From an uncultured Pontibacter sp. (GTDB lineage Bacteria > Bacteroidota > Bacteroidia > Cytophagales > Hymenobacteraceae): a DNA stretch of 64,000 nucleotides. Below, in pieces: positions 19,748 through 30,232 of the stretch. Under the pieces are notes generated by a model that worked only from the letters and a program-made list of their open reading frames with translations, had not been told where the DNA came from and did no database searches. The position numbers were made by a program, and so were the translations under genes. The stretch's first letter is position 1, and every line of letters begins with the position of its first letter. Location: positions 1,507,523-1,571,522 of the forward strand of contig NZ_CANMNI010000001.1 in assembly GCF_947499215.1 (NCBI RefSeq), read 5' to 3'.

Positions 19748-20647
19748 ATGAAACCAGACTGGCTGGATACCAAAGAATATCCGTTCGAATCTAAGTTCTT
19801 AGAGCTAGAGGCGGGCAAAATGCACTATATCGATGAGGGAGAAGGCCATCCGATCGTAATGATCCACGGCACGCCTTCTTGGTCTTTTGCATACCGCAAC
19901 CTCATCAAAATTCTAAGCAAAAAGCATCGCTGCATTGCGCTGGATCTGATCGGGTTTGGGTTGTCGGACAAACCGAAGGACTGGAGCTACAAGCCACGGG
20001 CCCATGCCGCCAACTTCGAGCAACTTATGGAACACCTCCAGCTCAAAAACATCACGCTGGTGGTGCATGACTTTGGTGCCCCTATCGGGCTGGCCTATGC
20101 CATCAAGCACCCGGACAATGTGCAGAACATCGTGATGCTCAACACATGGACTTGGTCCCTGTCGAACCATCAGGTGTTTTCGAAGGCCAGCAAGTACTTG
20201 GTGGGCCCGCTGGGCAAGTTTCTGCACTCCAAGCTAAACGTAACCACAGGCACACTGGTGCATGAGCTGTTTGGGAAAGAAAGCAAGATGCCCGAGAAGC
20301 TGCAGGAGCAGTACACCCGAGCGCTCGGCGACCCGGATGATACGGTAAGCTCCCTAGCCTGCGCCCGCGAGCTGGTGGGGGTAAGCAAGTGGTATGACGA
20401 ACTTTGGCAGGAGCGCAAGAAAATACAGGATATCCCAACCCTTATACTCTGGGGGGAGCGCGACAAACTGGTAAAGATCGACGCGCTGCAGCGCTGGAAA
20501 AACTTCTTCCACGAATGCTATGTGCTGCACTTTGAAGACAGCGGCCACTTTTTGATGGAAGAGCACGCTGATGATGTGGCAGGGTATGTAAACAATTTTA
20601 TTAAAGAAGAAGATAAGAAAAAAGAGAAAGCAGAACACGATCACTAA
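19748..20647 (+). CDS. Alpha/beta hydrolase, haloalkane-dehalogenase-like
   Basis: Cytoplasmic alpha/beta-fold hydrolase, 299 aa. The oxyanion motif is HGTPSWSFAYRN, the nucleophile motif VVHDFGAPIG uses Asp, and the catalytic His lies in DSGHFLMEE. An Asp nucleophile is shared by haloalkane dehalogenases and epoxide hydrolases. The Trp that follows the nucleophile in classical haloalkane dehalogenases (HDWG) is Phe here, so dehalogenase activity is not assured. The C-terminus is a highly charged Lys/Glu/His tail. A short ORF follows 21 bases downstream, probably co-transcribed. Confidence 0.85.
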   Translation: MKPDWLDTKEYPFESKFLELEAGKMHYIDEGEGHPIVMIHGTPSWSFAYRNLIKILSKKHRCIALDLIGFGLSDKPKDWSYKPRAHAANFEQLMEHLQLKNITLVVHDFGAPIGLAYAIKHPDNVQNIVMLNTWTWSLSNHQVFSKASKYLVGPLGKFLHSKLNVTTGTLVHELFGKESKMPEKLQEQYTRALGDPDDTVSSLACARELVGVSKWYDELWQERKKIQDIPTLILWGERDKLVKIDALQRWKNFFHECYVLHFEDSGHFLMEEHADDVAGYVNNFIKEEDKKKEKAEHDH

Positions 20648-20668
20648 CCTAAAAAAGAGGAAACACCT

Positions 20669-20935
20669 ATGGAACCCGATAAATCACTAGAAGAGGCTCT
20701 GTTTCGCAGTCACCAAGCAACAGAGAAATCCAATCAAGCACAAAGCAAACTATATAATATGGGCAGCGGCCCCGAAAACCCAGAAGCGCATCAGTCCGCC
20801 GCGTCACAACCAGAACTGCACGAGACTCCGCGCAACCTGTTGCAGTCGTGGGACACCTTGCGGCAGTTGGATGAGGAATTAGAAGCTAAAAAATCAAAAA
20901 AAAAGCACAATACAGATACCAAGCCCAAAGCATAA
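20669..20935 (+). CDS. Small hypothetical hydrophilic protein (88 aa)
   Basis: Not recognised. It is a highly polar protein without signal or membrane segment. It has a Gln/Ser/Asn-rich first half and a Lys-rich tail (EELEAKKSKKKHNTD), and is probably disordered. A purine-rich AAAGAGGAAAC stretch precedes the ATG, and a strong terminator follows at 20958, supporting that it is real and last in the hydrolase operon. Confidence 0.55.
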   Translation: MEPDKSLEEALFRSHQATEKSNQAQSKLYNMGSGPENPEAHQSAASQPELHETPRNLLQSWDTLRQLDEELEAKKSKKKHNTDTKPKA

Positions 20936-20957
20936 TTATTGGCACATACATAACATA

Positions 20958-20997
20958 AACAGAAAGAGGCAGCCGTTATATGGCTGCCTCTTTCTGT

Positions 20998-20998
<1 letters not shown>
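20958..20998. terminator. Bidirectional terminator
   Basis: 17-bp perfect stem AACAGAAAGAGGCAGCC / GGCTGCCTCTTTCTGTT with a 7-base loop, between the convergent 88-aa gene and the glcD-like gene, whose stop codon it touches. Confidence 0.88.
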
Positions 20999-22401
<1,403 letters not shown>

Positions 22402-22474
22402 TTTATATTAAATAGCTAATGCTTAATTTAGCCAGCACGTCACCTAATTGTGTCATCTATTACCAAGTTACGCT

Positions 22475-23116
22475 TTGAGAACATCAATTACCAATTACCT
22501 ATTATTTATCTTTTTTATTGGGTTGCTGGCCTCCTGCCAATCTGCGCAGCCCACTTTCAGCAAGCGTGGCGAAACGTATAAGTCAGCCCGGGAAATAGCC
22601 GAGGAGAAGCGTCAGGCTCGCAAACAGGCCAGAATGGCCGCCCGCAACGGTGGTAAAGGCAAAAAAGTAGCCTCCAAAGACCGCACCAGCCGAACCAAAG
22701 TACCCAATGCACGCCGCCTAGACGAGAATGTAGCCACCGTTATCCATACGGCGCGCTCCTATACCGGCACCCCTTACCGCTGGGGAGGTACCACCCGCGT
22801 GGGCATGGACTGCTCCGGTCTGCTGTGCACCTCCTTTCAGAGCATAAACGTCACCCTGCCCCGCACCTCGGAGGAGCAAAGCCGTTACGGCAAGCCGGTT
22901 AAGGTAAAGGAATTGAAAGAAGGTGATTTGGTATTCTTCGGTGCCAACAAATACAGCCGTGAGATCACGCACGTGGGCATGGTAACCGAGGTAATCAATG
23001 ATAATGAGATAAAATTCATACACGCCTCCACCAGCCTCGGTGTCATCGAAAACAACCTGATTTCAGATTACTGGCAGAAGATTTTTATCAAAGCGGTCAG
23101 GCCATTTGAGGAATAA
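22475..23116 (+). CDS. NlpC/P60 family lipoprotein (putative gamma-D-Glu-diaminopimelate endopeptidase)
   Basis: Predicted peptidoglycan hydrolase. A membrane-targeting segment ends in the lipobox LLASC, then a basic linker rich in Lys, Arg and Ala (about 40-80), then the NlpC/P60 domain. That domain has catalytic Cys in GMDCSGLLC, His in ITHVGMVTE and a third His in FIHASTS. No ATG start is available: the frame extends to a TTG at 22448, but TTG at 22475 (MRTSITNYLLFIFF) gives a normal signal peptide and is preferred. It is divergent from glcD. Confidence 0.88.
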   Translation: MRTSITNYLLFIFFIGLLASCQSAQPTFSKRGETYKSAREIAEEKRQARKQARMAARNGGKGKKVASKDRTSRTKVPNARRLDENVATVIHTARSYTGTPYRWGGTTRVGMDCSGLLCTSFQSINVTLPRTSEEQSRYGKPVKVKELKEGDLVFFGANKYSREITHVGMVTEVINDNEIKFIHASTSLGVIENNLISDYWQKIFIKAVRPFEE

Positions 23117-23199
23117 ACCCTCTAAGAAACAAGGTATAATCTGGAATCCGATACAAAATTTTACACAAAAACAACACATAAAACCCTCACAACTACGTA

Positions 23200-23237
23200 C
23201 TTATAAGCAATTAGATTTTTTCAATCAAACTTATAAG
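23200..23237. promoter_or_regulatory. Twin CTTATAAG palindromes ahead of the first TonB receptor gene
   Basis: The 8-bp palindrome CTTATAAG occurs at 23200-23207 and again at 23230-23237, exactly 30 bases apart, with ACTTATAAG conserved in both. The second copy ends 4 bases before the ATG. The even spacing of about three helical turns suggests an operator or an RNA structure, but chance in AT-rich DNA is possible. Confidence 0.35.
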
Positions 23238-23241
23238 TATT

Positions 23242-26200
23242 ATGAGGACTTTTTACACAAGGCTACTTCCGTTCCTTCTCTTTTTGCTGACAGGCCAGAC
23301 AGCATTAGCACAGGGTACAACTACAGCCGCCATGAACGGCGTAGTGCAAGACCAAGGTGGTTCTCCCCTTCCCGGGGCAACAGTCATTGCGGTCCACACT
23401 CCAACCAACACGCAGTATGTAGCTGGCACCAATGCAGAGGGGCGCTATAATATTCAGAACATGCGCGTTGGCGGTCCTTACACGGTTAGGACCTCTTATG
23501 TCGGGTATCAGGAACAGCGGTTTGAGAATATCAACTTGGCATTAGGCCAGAATTTCAGACTGGACCTGACCTTGGCGGAAAGCACCACCACACTCGGAGA
23601 AGTAATGGTGACGGCCACGCAGGACAAAATTATCAACTCGGATAGAACAGGCGCCGCCACCAACGTATCGACGGAACAAATTGAATCCCTGCCGACCATC
23701 TCCCGAAGCCTCAACGACTTTACCCGCATCACGCCGCAGGCCTCCACTTCAGGAGCAGGCATATCGTTCGCGGGCCAGAACAACCGCTTCAATAACTTCT
23801 CCATCGACGGCACCGTGAACAACGACGTGTTCGGCCTATCGGCCAGTGGTACCAATGGCGGTCAGACCGGTGTGCAGCCGATCTCCCTCGATGCCATTGA
23901 GGCGATACAGGTCGTGATAGCACCATTCGACGTGAGACAGAGCGGTTTCACGGGGGGTGGTATCAATGCCATTACCCGAAGCGGGTCCAACCGCTTTACA
24001 GGTTCGGCCTATTATTTCGGCAACAACGAACGCTTGGTGGGCAAGAGCCCGGATGACGCGCGAACAAGGCTGCCGGACTTCACCGACTACCAGACCGGTA
24101 TCCGCATCGGCGGTCCGATCATCAAAGACAAGCTCTTCTTCTTTGTAAACGGCGAGAAAACCAAACGGGTGGCCCCGCTCCTGTTCGAACCCGGCTCCGC
24201 AGGCTCTAACATCACAGTAGATGAAGCTACCCGGGTATTTAACACGGCTAACCGACTGGGATATGACCCCGGCAGTTTCAGGGCCATAGACGACGAAACC
24301 CTGAGTGATAAGATCTTCGCCCGGCTCGACTGGAACATTACTGATAACCACCAACTCACGCTCCGCCACAGTTACGTGTATGGTGAAAACATCGACAACT
24401 CCAGAACACCGAACGCCCTGCGCTTCTCAAACAACGCTGAGTACTTCCCAAGTACCACCAACTCCAGCGTACTCCAGTTGCGCAGCCAGTTCGGCGGGCA
24501 GTATGCCAATGAGGCGTTGATCGGCTTTACGGCAGTGCGAGATGACCGCGACATTATTGGCGATCCCTTCCCGAGTGTACTTATCAGGCTTGATGGCGGC
24601 AGAACGATTGCATTGGGCAGTGAGCCCTTTTCCGCACAAAATCAGCTGGACCAAGATGTGCTGACCATTACCAACAATTTCAATGCTTTTCTAGGCAAAC
24701 ACACCATCACACTCGGAACCCACAACGAATTTTACAAAACGTTCAACCTCTTTATAAGACAGGAGTTTGGGGCCTATGAGTATAACTCCCTCGAGGCTTT
24801 CGAAGCGATTGGCACACCGAATGAAGCTGCCCCGGGCGCATTTTTCAGAAACTACTCCCGCACCGACAACCGCCAGCAGGGTGCTAATTTCAACGCGTTC
24901 CAACTAGGTTTTTATGTACAGGATGAGTATGCCGTGATGAACAACCTGAAATTGACGGCCGGTCTGCGTTTGGACATCCCGACCTTTAGCGATCAGCCCG
25001 CTGCCAACACGGAGTTCAACGAGGCATTTCAAAGCCGGGGCTTGGCTACAGACAAAACGCCGGGAGCCCAGTATATGCTGTCTCCAAGGCTGGGGGTGAA
25101 CTGGGATGTGATGGATAATGGCAATACTCAGGTACGTGGCGGCGCCGGCGTTTTTACGGGTAGAGCCCCCTTCGTGTGGATATCAAACCAGTACACCAAC
25201 ACGGGTGAGCTTTTGGGAAGCCTTGCCCTCACCTCAGGACCGCTGCTGGAACAGATCCGTTTCAGTCCGGATCCAAATATGCAGCCAACCGCCACCAGCG
25301 TGGGCCTGTCGGATAGAACAGCTGAAATCAACATCACCGACCCAGACTTCAAATTCCCGCAGCTGTTCCGTGTAAACGCCGCTATAGACCAGCGCCTGCC
25401 ATTTGATATGGTGGCCACTTTGGAGGGTATCTACTCCAAGAACCTGAATAACATCTATTACCAGAACCTGAATTTGGAGCAAAACGGCACCTTGGATGGA
25501 GCGGATAATCGTCCTGTTTTCAGAAGAATTCCGGGCAATAATTTTCAGGACATCATATACCTGACCAATACAAGCCGTGGCTTTGGCTACAGCCTGACCG
25601 GCCAATTGCAAAAGACCTTCATGGAGAATGGGCTTTCCGGTTCCTTGGCCTATACCTACTCACGCGCCAAAGACGTAAACCCCGGCAACTCGAGCCAAGC
25701 GCGCTCTAACTGGATAAACGTAAACCAAGTAGAAGGCCTGAACAATGTAAGAGAAGCCTTTGCTGACAATGACGTGCGCTCCAGAGTGGTGGCAGGGCTT
25801 ACCTATAATATGAACTACTTGGGCTTTGCCGGCACCACCATCTCCGCTTTCTACAACGGACAGACAGGTGTACCGCTCTCCTATATCTACAACGGGGACG
25901 TGAACAATGATGCGGGCAGGACGAACGACCTGATCTACATCCCGAGAGACCAGTCGGAGATCAACCTTGTGCCTATTACTGACCGGCAGGGAAATGTCAT
26001 CCCCGGCTCTCCCACGCCGGACGATCAGTGGGCGGCACTGGATGCCTTTATCAGTGACAATGACTACTTGAGCTCCCGCCGGGGCCAATATGCGGAGCGA
26101 AACGAAGACCGGCTCCCTTGGACGAACCAGATTGACTTGCGCCTGATGCAGGAGTTCAGACTAGGGCTGGGTAATATCGAGAACAGACTCCAGCTTACGC

Positions 26201-26427
26201 TTGATATTTTTAACTTCACTAATCTGATCAACAAAGACTGGGGCAGACAGTACACTGCTACTTTCAACGCTTTCCAAGCCATAGACTTTGTCGGGTACGA
26301 GGCAGGCACCACAACCCCGAGGTTCAACTACACAGGCAGGGGCCTGACAGATGGCAACCCCTACTTTGTGAATGATTTTCAGTCAAGGTGGAGAGGGCAA
26401 TTCGGCATACGCTACATTTTTAACTAG
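23242..26427 (+). CDS. TonB-dependent outer-membrane receptor with carboxypeptidase-regulatory-like domain (Oar-like), paralogue 1
   Basis: Outer-membrane beta-barrel transporter or adhesin of 1061 aa. Signal peptide about 1-23 (ending TALAQG). A CarboxypepD_reg-like domain spans about 25-110 (GVVQDQGGSPLPGATVIAVHTPTNTQ, cited in part). The TonB plug follows (about 130-240, SLNDFTRITPQASTSGAG), then the barrel ending in RYIFN with a C-terminal aromatic/Asn pair. It lacks an N-terminal SusC-type partner (no susD next to it). It resembles Oar of Myxococcus in architecture. Codons are mixed and C-rich, in contrast to the adjacent paralogue. Substrate unknown. Confidence 0.93.
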   Translation: MRTFYTRLLPFLLFLLTGQTALAQGTTTAAMNGVVQDQGGSPLPGATVIAVHTPTNTQYVAGTNAEGRYNIQNMRVGGPYTVRTSYVGYQEQRFENINLALGQNFRLDLTLAESTTTLGEVMVTATQDKIINSDRTGAATNVSTEQIESLPTISRSLNDFTRITPQASTSGAGISFAGQNNRFNNFSIDGTVNNDVFGLSASGTNGGQTGVQPISLDAIEAIQVVIAPFDVRQSGFTGGGINAITRSGSNRFTGSAYYFGNNERLVGKSPDDARTRLPDFTDYQTGIRIGGPIIKDKLFFFVNGEKTKRVAPLLFEPGSAGSNITVDEATRVFNTANRLGYDPGSFRAIDDETLSDKIFARLDWNITDNHQLTLRHSYVYGENIDNSRTPNALRFSNNAEYFPSTTNSSVLQLRSQFGGQYANEALIGFTAVRDDRDIIGDPFPSVLIRLDGGRTIALGSEPFSAQNQLDQDVLTITNNFNAFLGKHTITLGTHNEFYKTFNLFIRQEFGAYEYNSLEAFEAIGTPNEAAPGAFFRNYSRTDNRQQGANFNAFQLGFYVQDEYAVMNNLKLTAGLRLDIPTFSDQPAANTEFNEAFQSRGLATDKTPGAQYMLSPRLGVNWDVMDNGNTQVRGGAGVFTGRAPFVWISNQYTNTGELLGSLALTSGPLLEQIRFSPDPNMQPTATSVGLSDRTAEINITDPDFKFPQLFRVNAAIDQRLPFDMVATLEGIYSKNLNNIYYQNLNLEQNGTLDGADNRPVFRRIPGNNFQDIIYLTNTSRGFGYSLTGQLQKTFMENGLSGSLAYTYSRAKDVNPGNSSQARSNWINVNQVEGLNNVREAFADNDVRSRVVAGLTYNMNYLGFAGTTISAFYNGQTGVPLSYIYNGDVNNDAGRTNDLIYIPRDQSEINLVPITDRQGNVIPGSPTPDDQWAALDAFISDNDYLSSRRGQYAERNEDRLPWTNQIDLRLMQEFRLGLGNIENRLQLTLDIFNFTNLINKDWGRQYTATFNAFQAIDFVGYEAGTTTPRFNYTGRGLTDGNPYFVNDFQSRWRGQFGIRYIFN

Positions 26428-26439
26428 CGATAATTACAA

Positions 26440-26497
26440 CTGAACGCCAAAAGGAAAGGCGGTGCTTGCAAGCACCGCCTTTCCTTTTGGCGTTCAG
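26440..26497. terminator. Perfect 58-bp palindrome between the two TonB receptor genes
   Basis: Two 29-base arms starting CTGAACGCCAAAAGG are exact reverse complements with no spacer, centre TTGCAA. It lies 12 bases beyond the stop of paralogue 1 and is the likely transcript end, although no long T-run follows outside the stem. Confidence 0.75.
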
Positions 26498-26610
26498 TGT
26501 TTAAACTGAGTTTAAGCATAACGTCCGATCGCAATTTACAACTTTTTTCTATTGCTTGAAAATAAATAACATAAGACGAATTATTAATAATAATTTAATC
26601 TCTAAGTAGT

Positions 26611-26640
26611 TGCATTTAGCAATATAGCCTCTAATTTTGC
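26611..26640 (+). promoter_or_regulatory. Strong Bacteroidota-type promoter of TonB receptor paralogue 2
   Basis: TTG at 26611-26613, 19-base spacer, TAATTTTG at 26633-26640, matching the Bacteroidota -33 TTG / -7 TAnnTTTG consensus. The start of transcription should be about 6-8 bases further on, leaving a leader of about 18 bases before the ATG at 26665. Confidence 0.8.
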
Positions 26641-26664
26641 AGGCAAAAATCAATCAATCTTTTT

Positions 26665-29600
26665 ATGAAAAAATTTTATAGTACGCTATGTCTTTTCCTA
26701 GCTCTTGTGCTGACAGTACAGTATAGCTGGGCACAAGGCACTACTACGGCCGCTATGAACGGCGTGGTAAAAGATCAGTCTGGTACTGAATTACCTGGTG
26801 CAACGGTGATCGTTGTTCACCAACCAACTAACACACAGTATGTAGCCCCTACTAACTCAGAAGGACGTTACAACATTCAGAACATGCGTGTTGGTGGTCC
26901 TTACACAGTTACCACATCTTATGTGGGTTATCAAGAACAGCGAATTGAGAACGTTACGCTGACACTTGGTCAAAACTACCGTCTTGACTTAGTTTTATCT
27001 GAAAGCGCCACAACTTTGGGCGAAGTAACAGTAACAGCTGCGCAAGACAAGGTAATCAATTCTGACAGAACTGGTGCTGCTACAAGCGTATCAACTGAGC
27101 AGATTGAAGCACTTCCTACAATCTCAAGAAGCTTGAATGACTTCACAAGATTGACTCCACAAGCTTCAACAGCTGGCGCTGGTACTTCTTTCGCAGGTCA
27201 GAGCAACAAGTACAACAACTTCTCTATTGACGGTACTGTTAATAACGACGTGTTTGGCCTCTCCTCCAGTGGTACTAACGGTGGCCAGACTGGTGTTCAG
27301 CCAATCTCTCTTGATGCGATCGAGGCTATCCAAGTAGTAGTTGCTCCTTTTGACGTACGTCAGGGTGGCTTTACTGGTGGTGGTGTAAACGCTATTACAA
27401 GAAGCGGCAGCAACAACACAGAAGGCTCTGTGTATTACTTTGGTAACAACGAAAAACTTGTTGGCAAAAGCAATGATGCCGCTAGAAACGCTTATCCTGA
27501 CTACACAGACTACCAGTTAGGTGGCAGACTAGGCGGTGCTTTGATCAAAAACAAGCTTTTCTTCTTCGCTAACGGTGAAGTGACAAAAAGAACTCAGCCA
27601 GTACTTTTCGAGCCGGGTTCACCTACGTCTAATTTCAGCATCGATGAATTAGATAGAATCTCAGCTGTTGCAAAACGTCTTGGTTATGATCCTGGTAGCT
27701 TCGGCGCTCAGTCTCAAGAAACAAACAGCGAAAAACTTTTCGCCCGTTTGGACTGGAACATCAATAACAATCACCAGTTGACACTGCGTCACAGCTATAC
27801 TTATGGCGAAGATCTGGGCTTATCTAGAAACCCTAACACACTTCGTTTTTCTAACAACGCAGTATTTTTCCCAAGCACTACTAACTCTACTGTAGCACAG
27901 TTGAACAGTAACATTGGTGGTGTTTTCGCTAACGAGTTACTCGTAGGTTACACTACAGTAAGAGACAACAGAACAATCAGTGGTGATCCTTTCCCAACTG
28001 TACAACTTAACCTGTCAGGTGGTAGAAGAGTAACGCTAGGTGGCGAGGCTTTCTCTGTTGCTAACCAATTAGACCAAGATGTATTTACTTTAACCAACAA
28101 CTTTAGCTGGTTCAAAGGCAAACACACCTTCACTTTCGGTACACACAACGAATTTTATAAAACTTACAACCTGTTCATCCGTCAGGAGTTCGGTGCATAC
28201 CAGTACGACTCTATAGAAGCGTGGGAAGCTGTAGGTACACCTGAAGAAACTGCTCCTTTCCAGTATGACAGAACTTACTCACTGACTGACAACCGTAAAC
28301 AAGGCGCAGACTTTACGGCCTTCCAGCTTGGTTTCTATGCTCAGGATGAGTACGCGCTAATGCCAAACTTGAAAGTTACAGGTGGTATTCGTTTAGACAT
28401 GCCTACTTTCAACGATGAGCCGGCTGCAAACGAGATGATCAACAACAACTCTAAGTTTACGGAGCGTGGTCTTGCTACTAACAAAACTCCAGGAACTCAG
28501 TTCTTGATCTCTCCTAGAGTTGGCGTTAACTGGGATGTATTTGATGATGGTAGCACACAAGTTCGTGGTGGTGCCGGTATCTTCACAGGTAGAGCCCCAT
28601 TTGTTTGGATCTCTAACCAGTATACTAACACTGGTAACATGCTTGGTAGCATCAACGCACGTGGTTCTAAGTACCCTGATTTGCGTTTCAATGCTGATCC
28701 AAACTCACAAATCACATCTGGTGATCTTGGCTTGAACGAAAGAGCTTCTGAAATCAACATCACAGACCCTAACTTCAAGTTCCCGCAGCTATTCAGAGTA
28801 AACGGTGCTATTGACCGCAGACTTCCTGGTAACGTAGTTGCCACAGTAGAAGGTATTTACTCTAAGACAATTAACAACATCTACTATCAGAACCTGAACC
28901 TAGTTCAGAACGGAACACTAGAAGGTGCTGACAAGCGTCCTATTTTCAAGAGAGATGATACTAACTTCAACGATATCATCTACCTGACTAACACAAATCA
29001 GGGTTACTCATACAGCGTTACAGGTCAGTTACAGAAGACATTTGACTCTGGTCTGTTCGGTTCAGTAGCTTATACTTACTCTAGAGCTCAGGACGCTAAC
29101 CCAGGTAACTCAAGCCAAGCTCGTTCAAACTGGATTAATGTAAACCAAGTATATGGTCTGAATGATATCAGAGCTGCTTGGGCTGATAACGACATCCGTT
29201 CTAGAATTATAAGTGCTCTTGGCTATACCTTGAAGTATGAGAACGGTTCATCAACTACAATCTCAGCCTTCTACAATGGCCAGTCTGGTGCTCCGATTTC
29301 TTACATCTACAACGGTGACATCAACGGTGACGATGGTAGAACTAATGACCTTGTTTACATCCCTAGCAACAGAAACGAGATCAGATTCTCAGGTGATCAG
29401 GCAGCTCAGGATGCCCAGTGGGAAGCTTTCAACGCTTACGTGGAAAGCAACGAATACTTGAGAAGCAGAAGAGGTCAGTATGCTGAGCGTAACGGCGACA
29501 GAATGCCTTGGACAAACCAAGTTGACCTTCGTTTCATGCACGAAATCAAGCTGAACACAACTGATGAGAAATCTCACAAACTTCAGTTTACTTTCGACGT

Positions 29601-29817
29601 GATGAACGCCGGTAACCTACTTAACAAAGATTGGGGCAGACAGTATGGTGCTAACTTCAACGCATTCCAGCTGCTTGACGTAGTTTCTGGTTCAGGTACT
29701 ACTACTCCTACCCTGCGTTACACTGGTAGAGGCTTGACTGATGGCAACCCTTACTTCACGCAAGACTTCGCTTCTCGCTGGAGAGGTCAGGTTGGTGTAC
29801 GTTACATCTTCAAATAA
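26665..29817 (+). CDS. TonB-dependent outer-membrane receptor with carboxypeptidase-regulatory-like domain, paralogue 2
   Basis: 1050-aa paralogue of the preceding gene with the same order: signal peptide (to WAQG), CarboxypepD_reg-like domain, plug and barrel ending RYIFK. Long stretches are identical between the two proteins, for example AAMNGVV, GRYNIQNMRVGGPYTV and FSIDGTVNNDVFGLS. The DNA differs strongly: this copy prefers T-ending codons (GGT, GCT, ACT, CTT), a pattern typical of very highly expressed genes, and has an ideal promoter at 26611. I infer that it is the major, abundant form. The transported substrate is not known. Confidence 0.93.
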   Translation: MKKFYSTLCLFLALVLTVQYSWAQGTTTAAMNGVVKDQSGTELPGATVIVVHQPTNTQYVAPTNSEGRYNIQNMRVGGPYTVTTSYVGYQEQRIENVTLTLGQNYRLDLVLSESATTLGEVTVTAAQDKVINSDRTGAATSVSTEQIEALPTISRSLNDFTRLTPQASTAGAGTSFAGQSNKYNNFSIDGTVNNDVFGLSSSGTNGGQTGVQPISLDAIEAIQVVVAPFDVRQGGFTGGGVNAITRSGSNNTEGSVYYFGNNEKLVGKSNDAARNAYPDYTDYQLGGRLGGALIKNKLFFFANGEVTKRTQPVLFEPGSPTSNFSIDELDRISAVAKRLGYDPGSFGAQSQETNSEKLFARLDWNINNNHQLTLRHSYTYGEDLGLSRNPNTLRFSNNAVFFPSTTNSTVAQLNSNIGGVFANELLVGYTTVRDNRTISGDPFPTVQLNLSGGRRVTLGGEAFSVANQLDQDVFTLTNNFSWFKGKHTFTFGTHNEFYKTYNLFIRQEFGAYQYDSIEAWEAVGTPEETAPFQYDRTYSLTDNRKQGADFTAFQLGFYAQDEYALMPNLKVTGGIRLDMPTFNDEPAANEMINNNSKFTERGLATNKTPGTQFLISPRVGVNWDVFDDGSTQVRGGAGIFTGRAPFVWISNQYTNTGNMLGSINARGSKYPDLRFNADPNSQITSGDLGLNERASEINITDPNFKFPQLFRVNGAIDRRLPGNVVATVEGIYSKTINNIYYQNLNLVQNGTLEGADKRPIFKRDDTNFNDIIYLTNTNQGYSYSVTGQLQKTFDSGLFGSVAYTYSRAQDANPGNSSQARSNWINVNQVYGLNDIRAAWADNDIRSRIISALGYTLKYENGSSTTISAFYNGQSGAPISYIYNGDINGDDGRTNDLVYIPSNRNEIRFSGDQAAQDAQWEAFNAYVESNEYLRSRRGQYAERNGDRMPWTNQVDLRFMHEIKLNTTDEKSHKLQFTFDVMNAGNLLNKDWGRQYGANFNAFQLLDVVSGSGTTTPTLRYTGRGLTDGNPYFTQDFASRWRGQVGVRYIFK

Positions 29818-29837
29818 GAAGAAACAACCTATACAGC

Positions 29838-29868
29838 AAAAAGGCGGGACAAATGTCCCGCCTTTTTT
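29838..29868 (+). terminator. Terminator after TonB receptor paralogue 2
   Basis: AAAAAGGCGGGAC-AAAT-GTCCCGCCTTTTTT, a 13-bp stem with a classical T-run, 20 bases beyond the stop codon. Confidence 0.93.
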
Positions 29869-29894
29869 ATTTTCAAAATCTATCCCCTCCGCTT

Positions 29895-29923
29895 TTGCAT
29901 ATTCAAAAAATGTTCTAATTTTG
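29895..29923 (+). promoter_or_regulatory. Promoter of the tRNA-Ala transcript
   Basis: TTG at 29895-29897, 18-base spacer, TAATTTTG at 29916-29923. The predicted transcript begins about 29930, just ahead of the tRNA-like remnant, and reads through into tRNA-Ala. Confidence 0.7.
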
Positions 29924-29935
29924 TGCCAGTCAAAT

Positions 29936-30008
29936 GGGGGATTAGCTCTCTGACTGGATTGTCCCGAAGGCTTTCGGGAAGGTCAGCGGTTCAGACCCGC
30001 AGTTCTAA
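29936..30008 (+). pseudogene. Decayed tRNA (tRNA-like remnant) upstream of tRNA-Ala
   Basis: It begins with the same 13 bases as the intact tRNA (GGGGGATTAGCTC) and ends with an AGGTCA-CGGTTC-like T-arm region. However, the D-stem partner is missing, the T-loop reads TTCAGAC (G where A58 is expected) and the 3' acceptor strand does not pair with the 5' strand. The middle folds as CCCGAA-GGCT-TTCGGG. It is therefore not a normal cloverleaf. It may be a failed tandem duplication or a tRNA-derived RNA processed from the same transcript. Confidence 0.6.
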
Positions 30009-30014
30009 TATTTA

Positions 30015-30089
<75 letters not shown>

Positions 30090-30093
30090 CAAA

Positions 30094-30121
30094 GGCAACC
30101 CACACGGGTTGCCTTTTTTTT
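30094..30121 (+). terminator. Terminator after tRNA-Ala
   Basis: GGCAACC-CACAC-GGGTTGCC followed by eight T residues. Confidence 0.92.
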
Positions 30122-30232
30122 GTTCAGTGTTGTTCCCTTTTCTCTCCTTTACCAAACCTGCCAAATATTCCAGAACATGCCCCACCCTCGGACGTACCAT
30201 ATAGGACGCAACGCTTAAAGAAGGGAGGACAA

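Noticed and set aside
23242..29817. The two large TonB receptors taken as SusC-type glycan importers
   Set aside because: No SusD partner gene is next to either, and the sequences resemble the Oar-like class.
29950..29990. The CCCGAA-GGCT-TTCGGG hairpin read as a transcription terminator
   Set aside because: No T-run follows and it lies within the tRNA-like remnant, upstream of a real tRNA and terminator in the same transcript.
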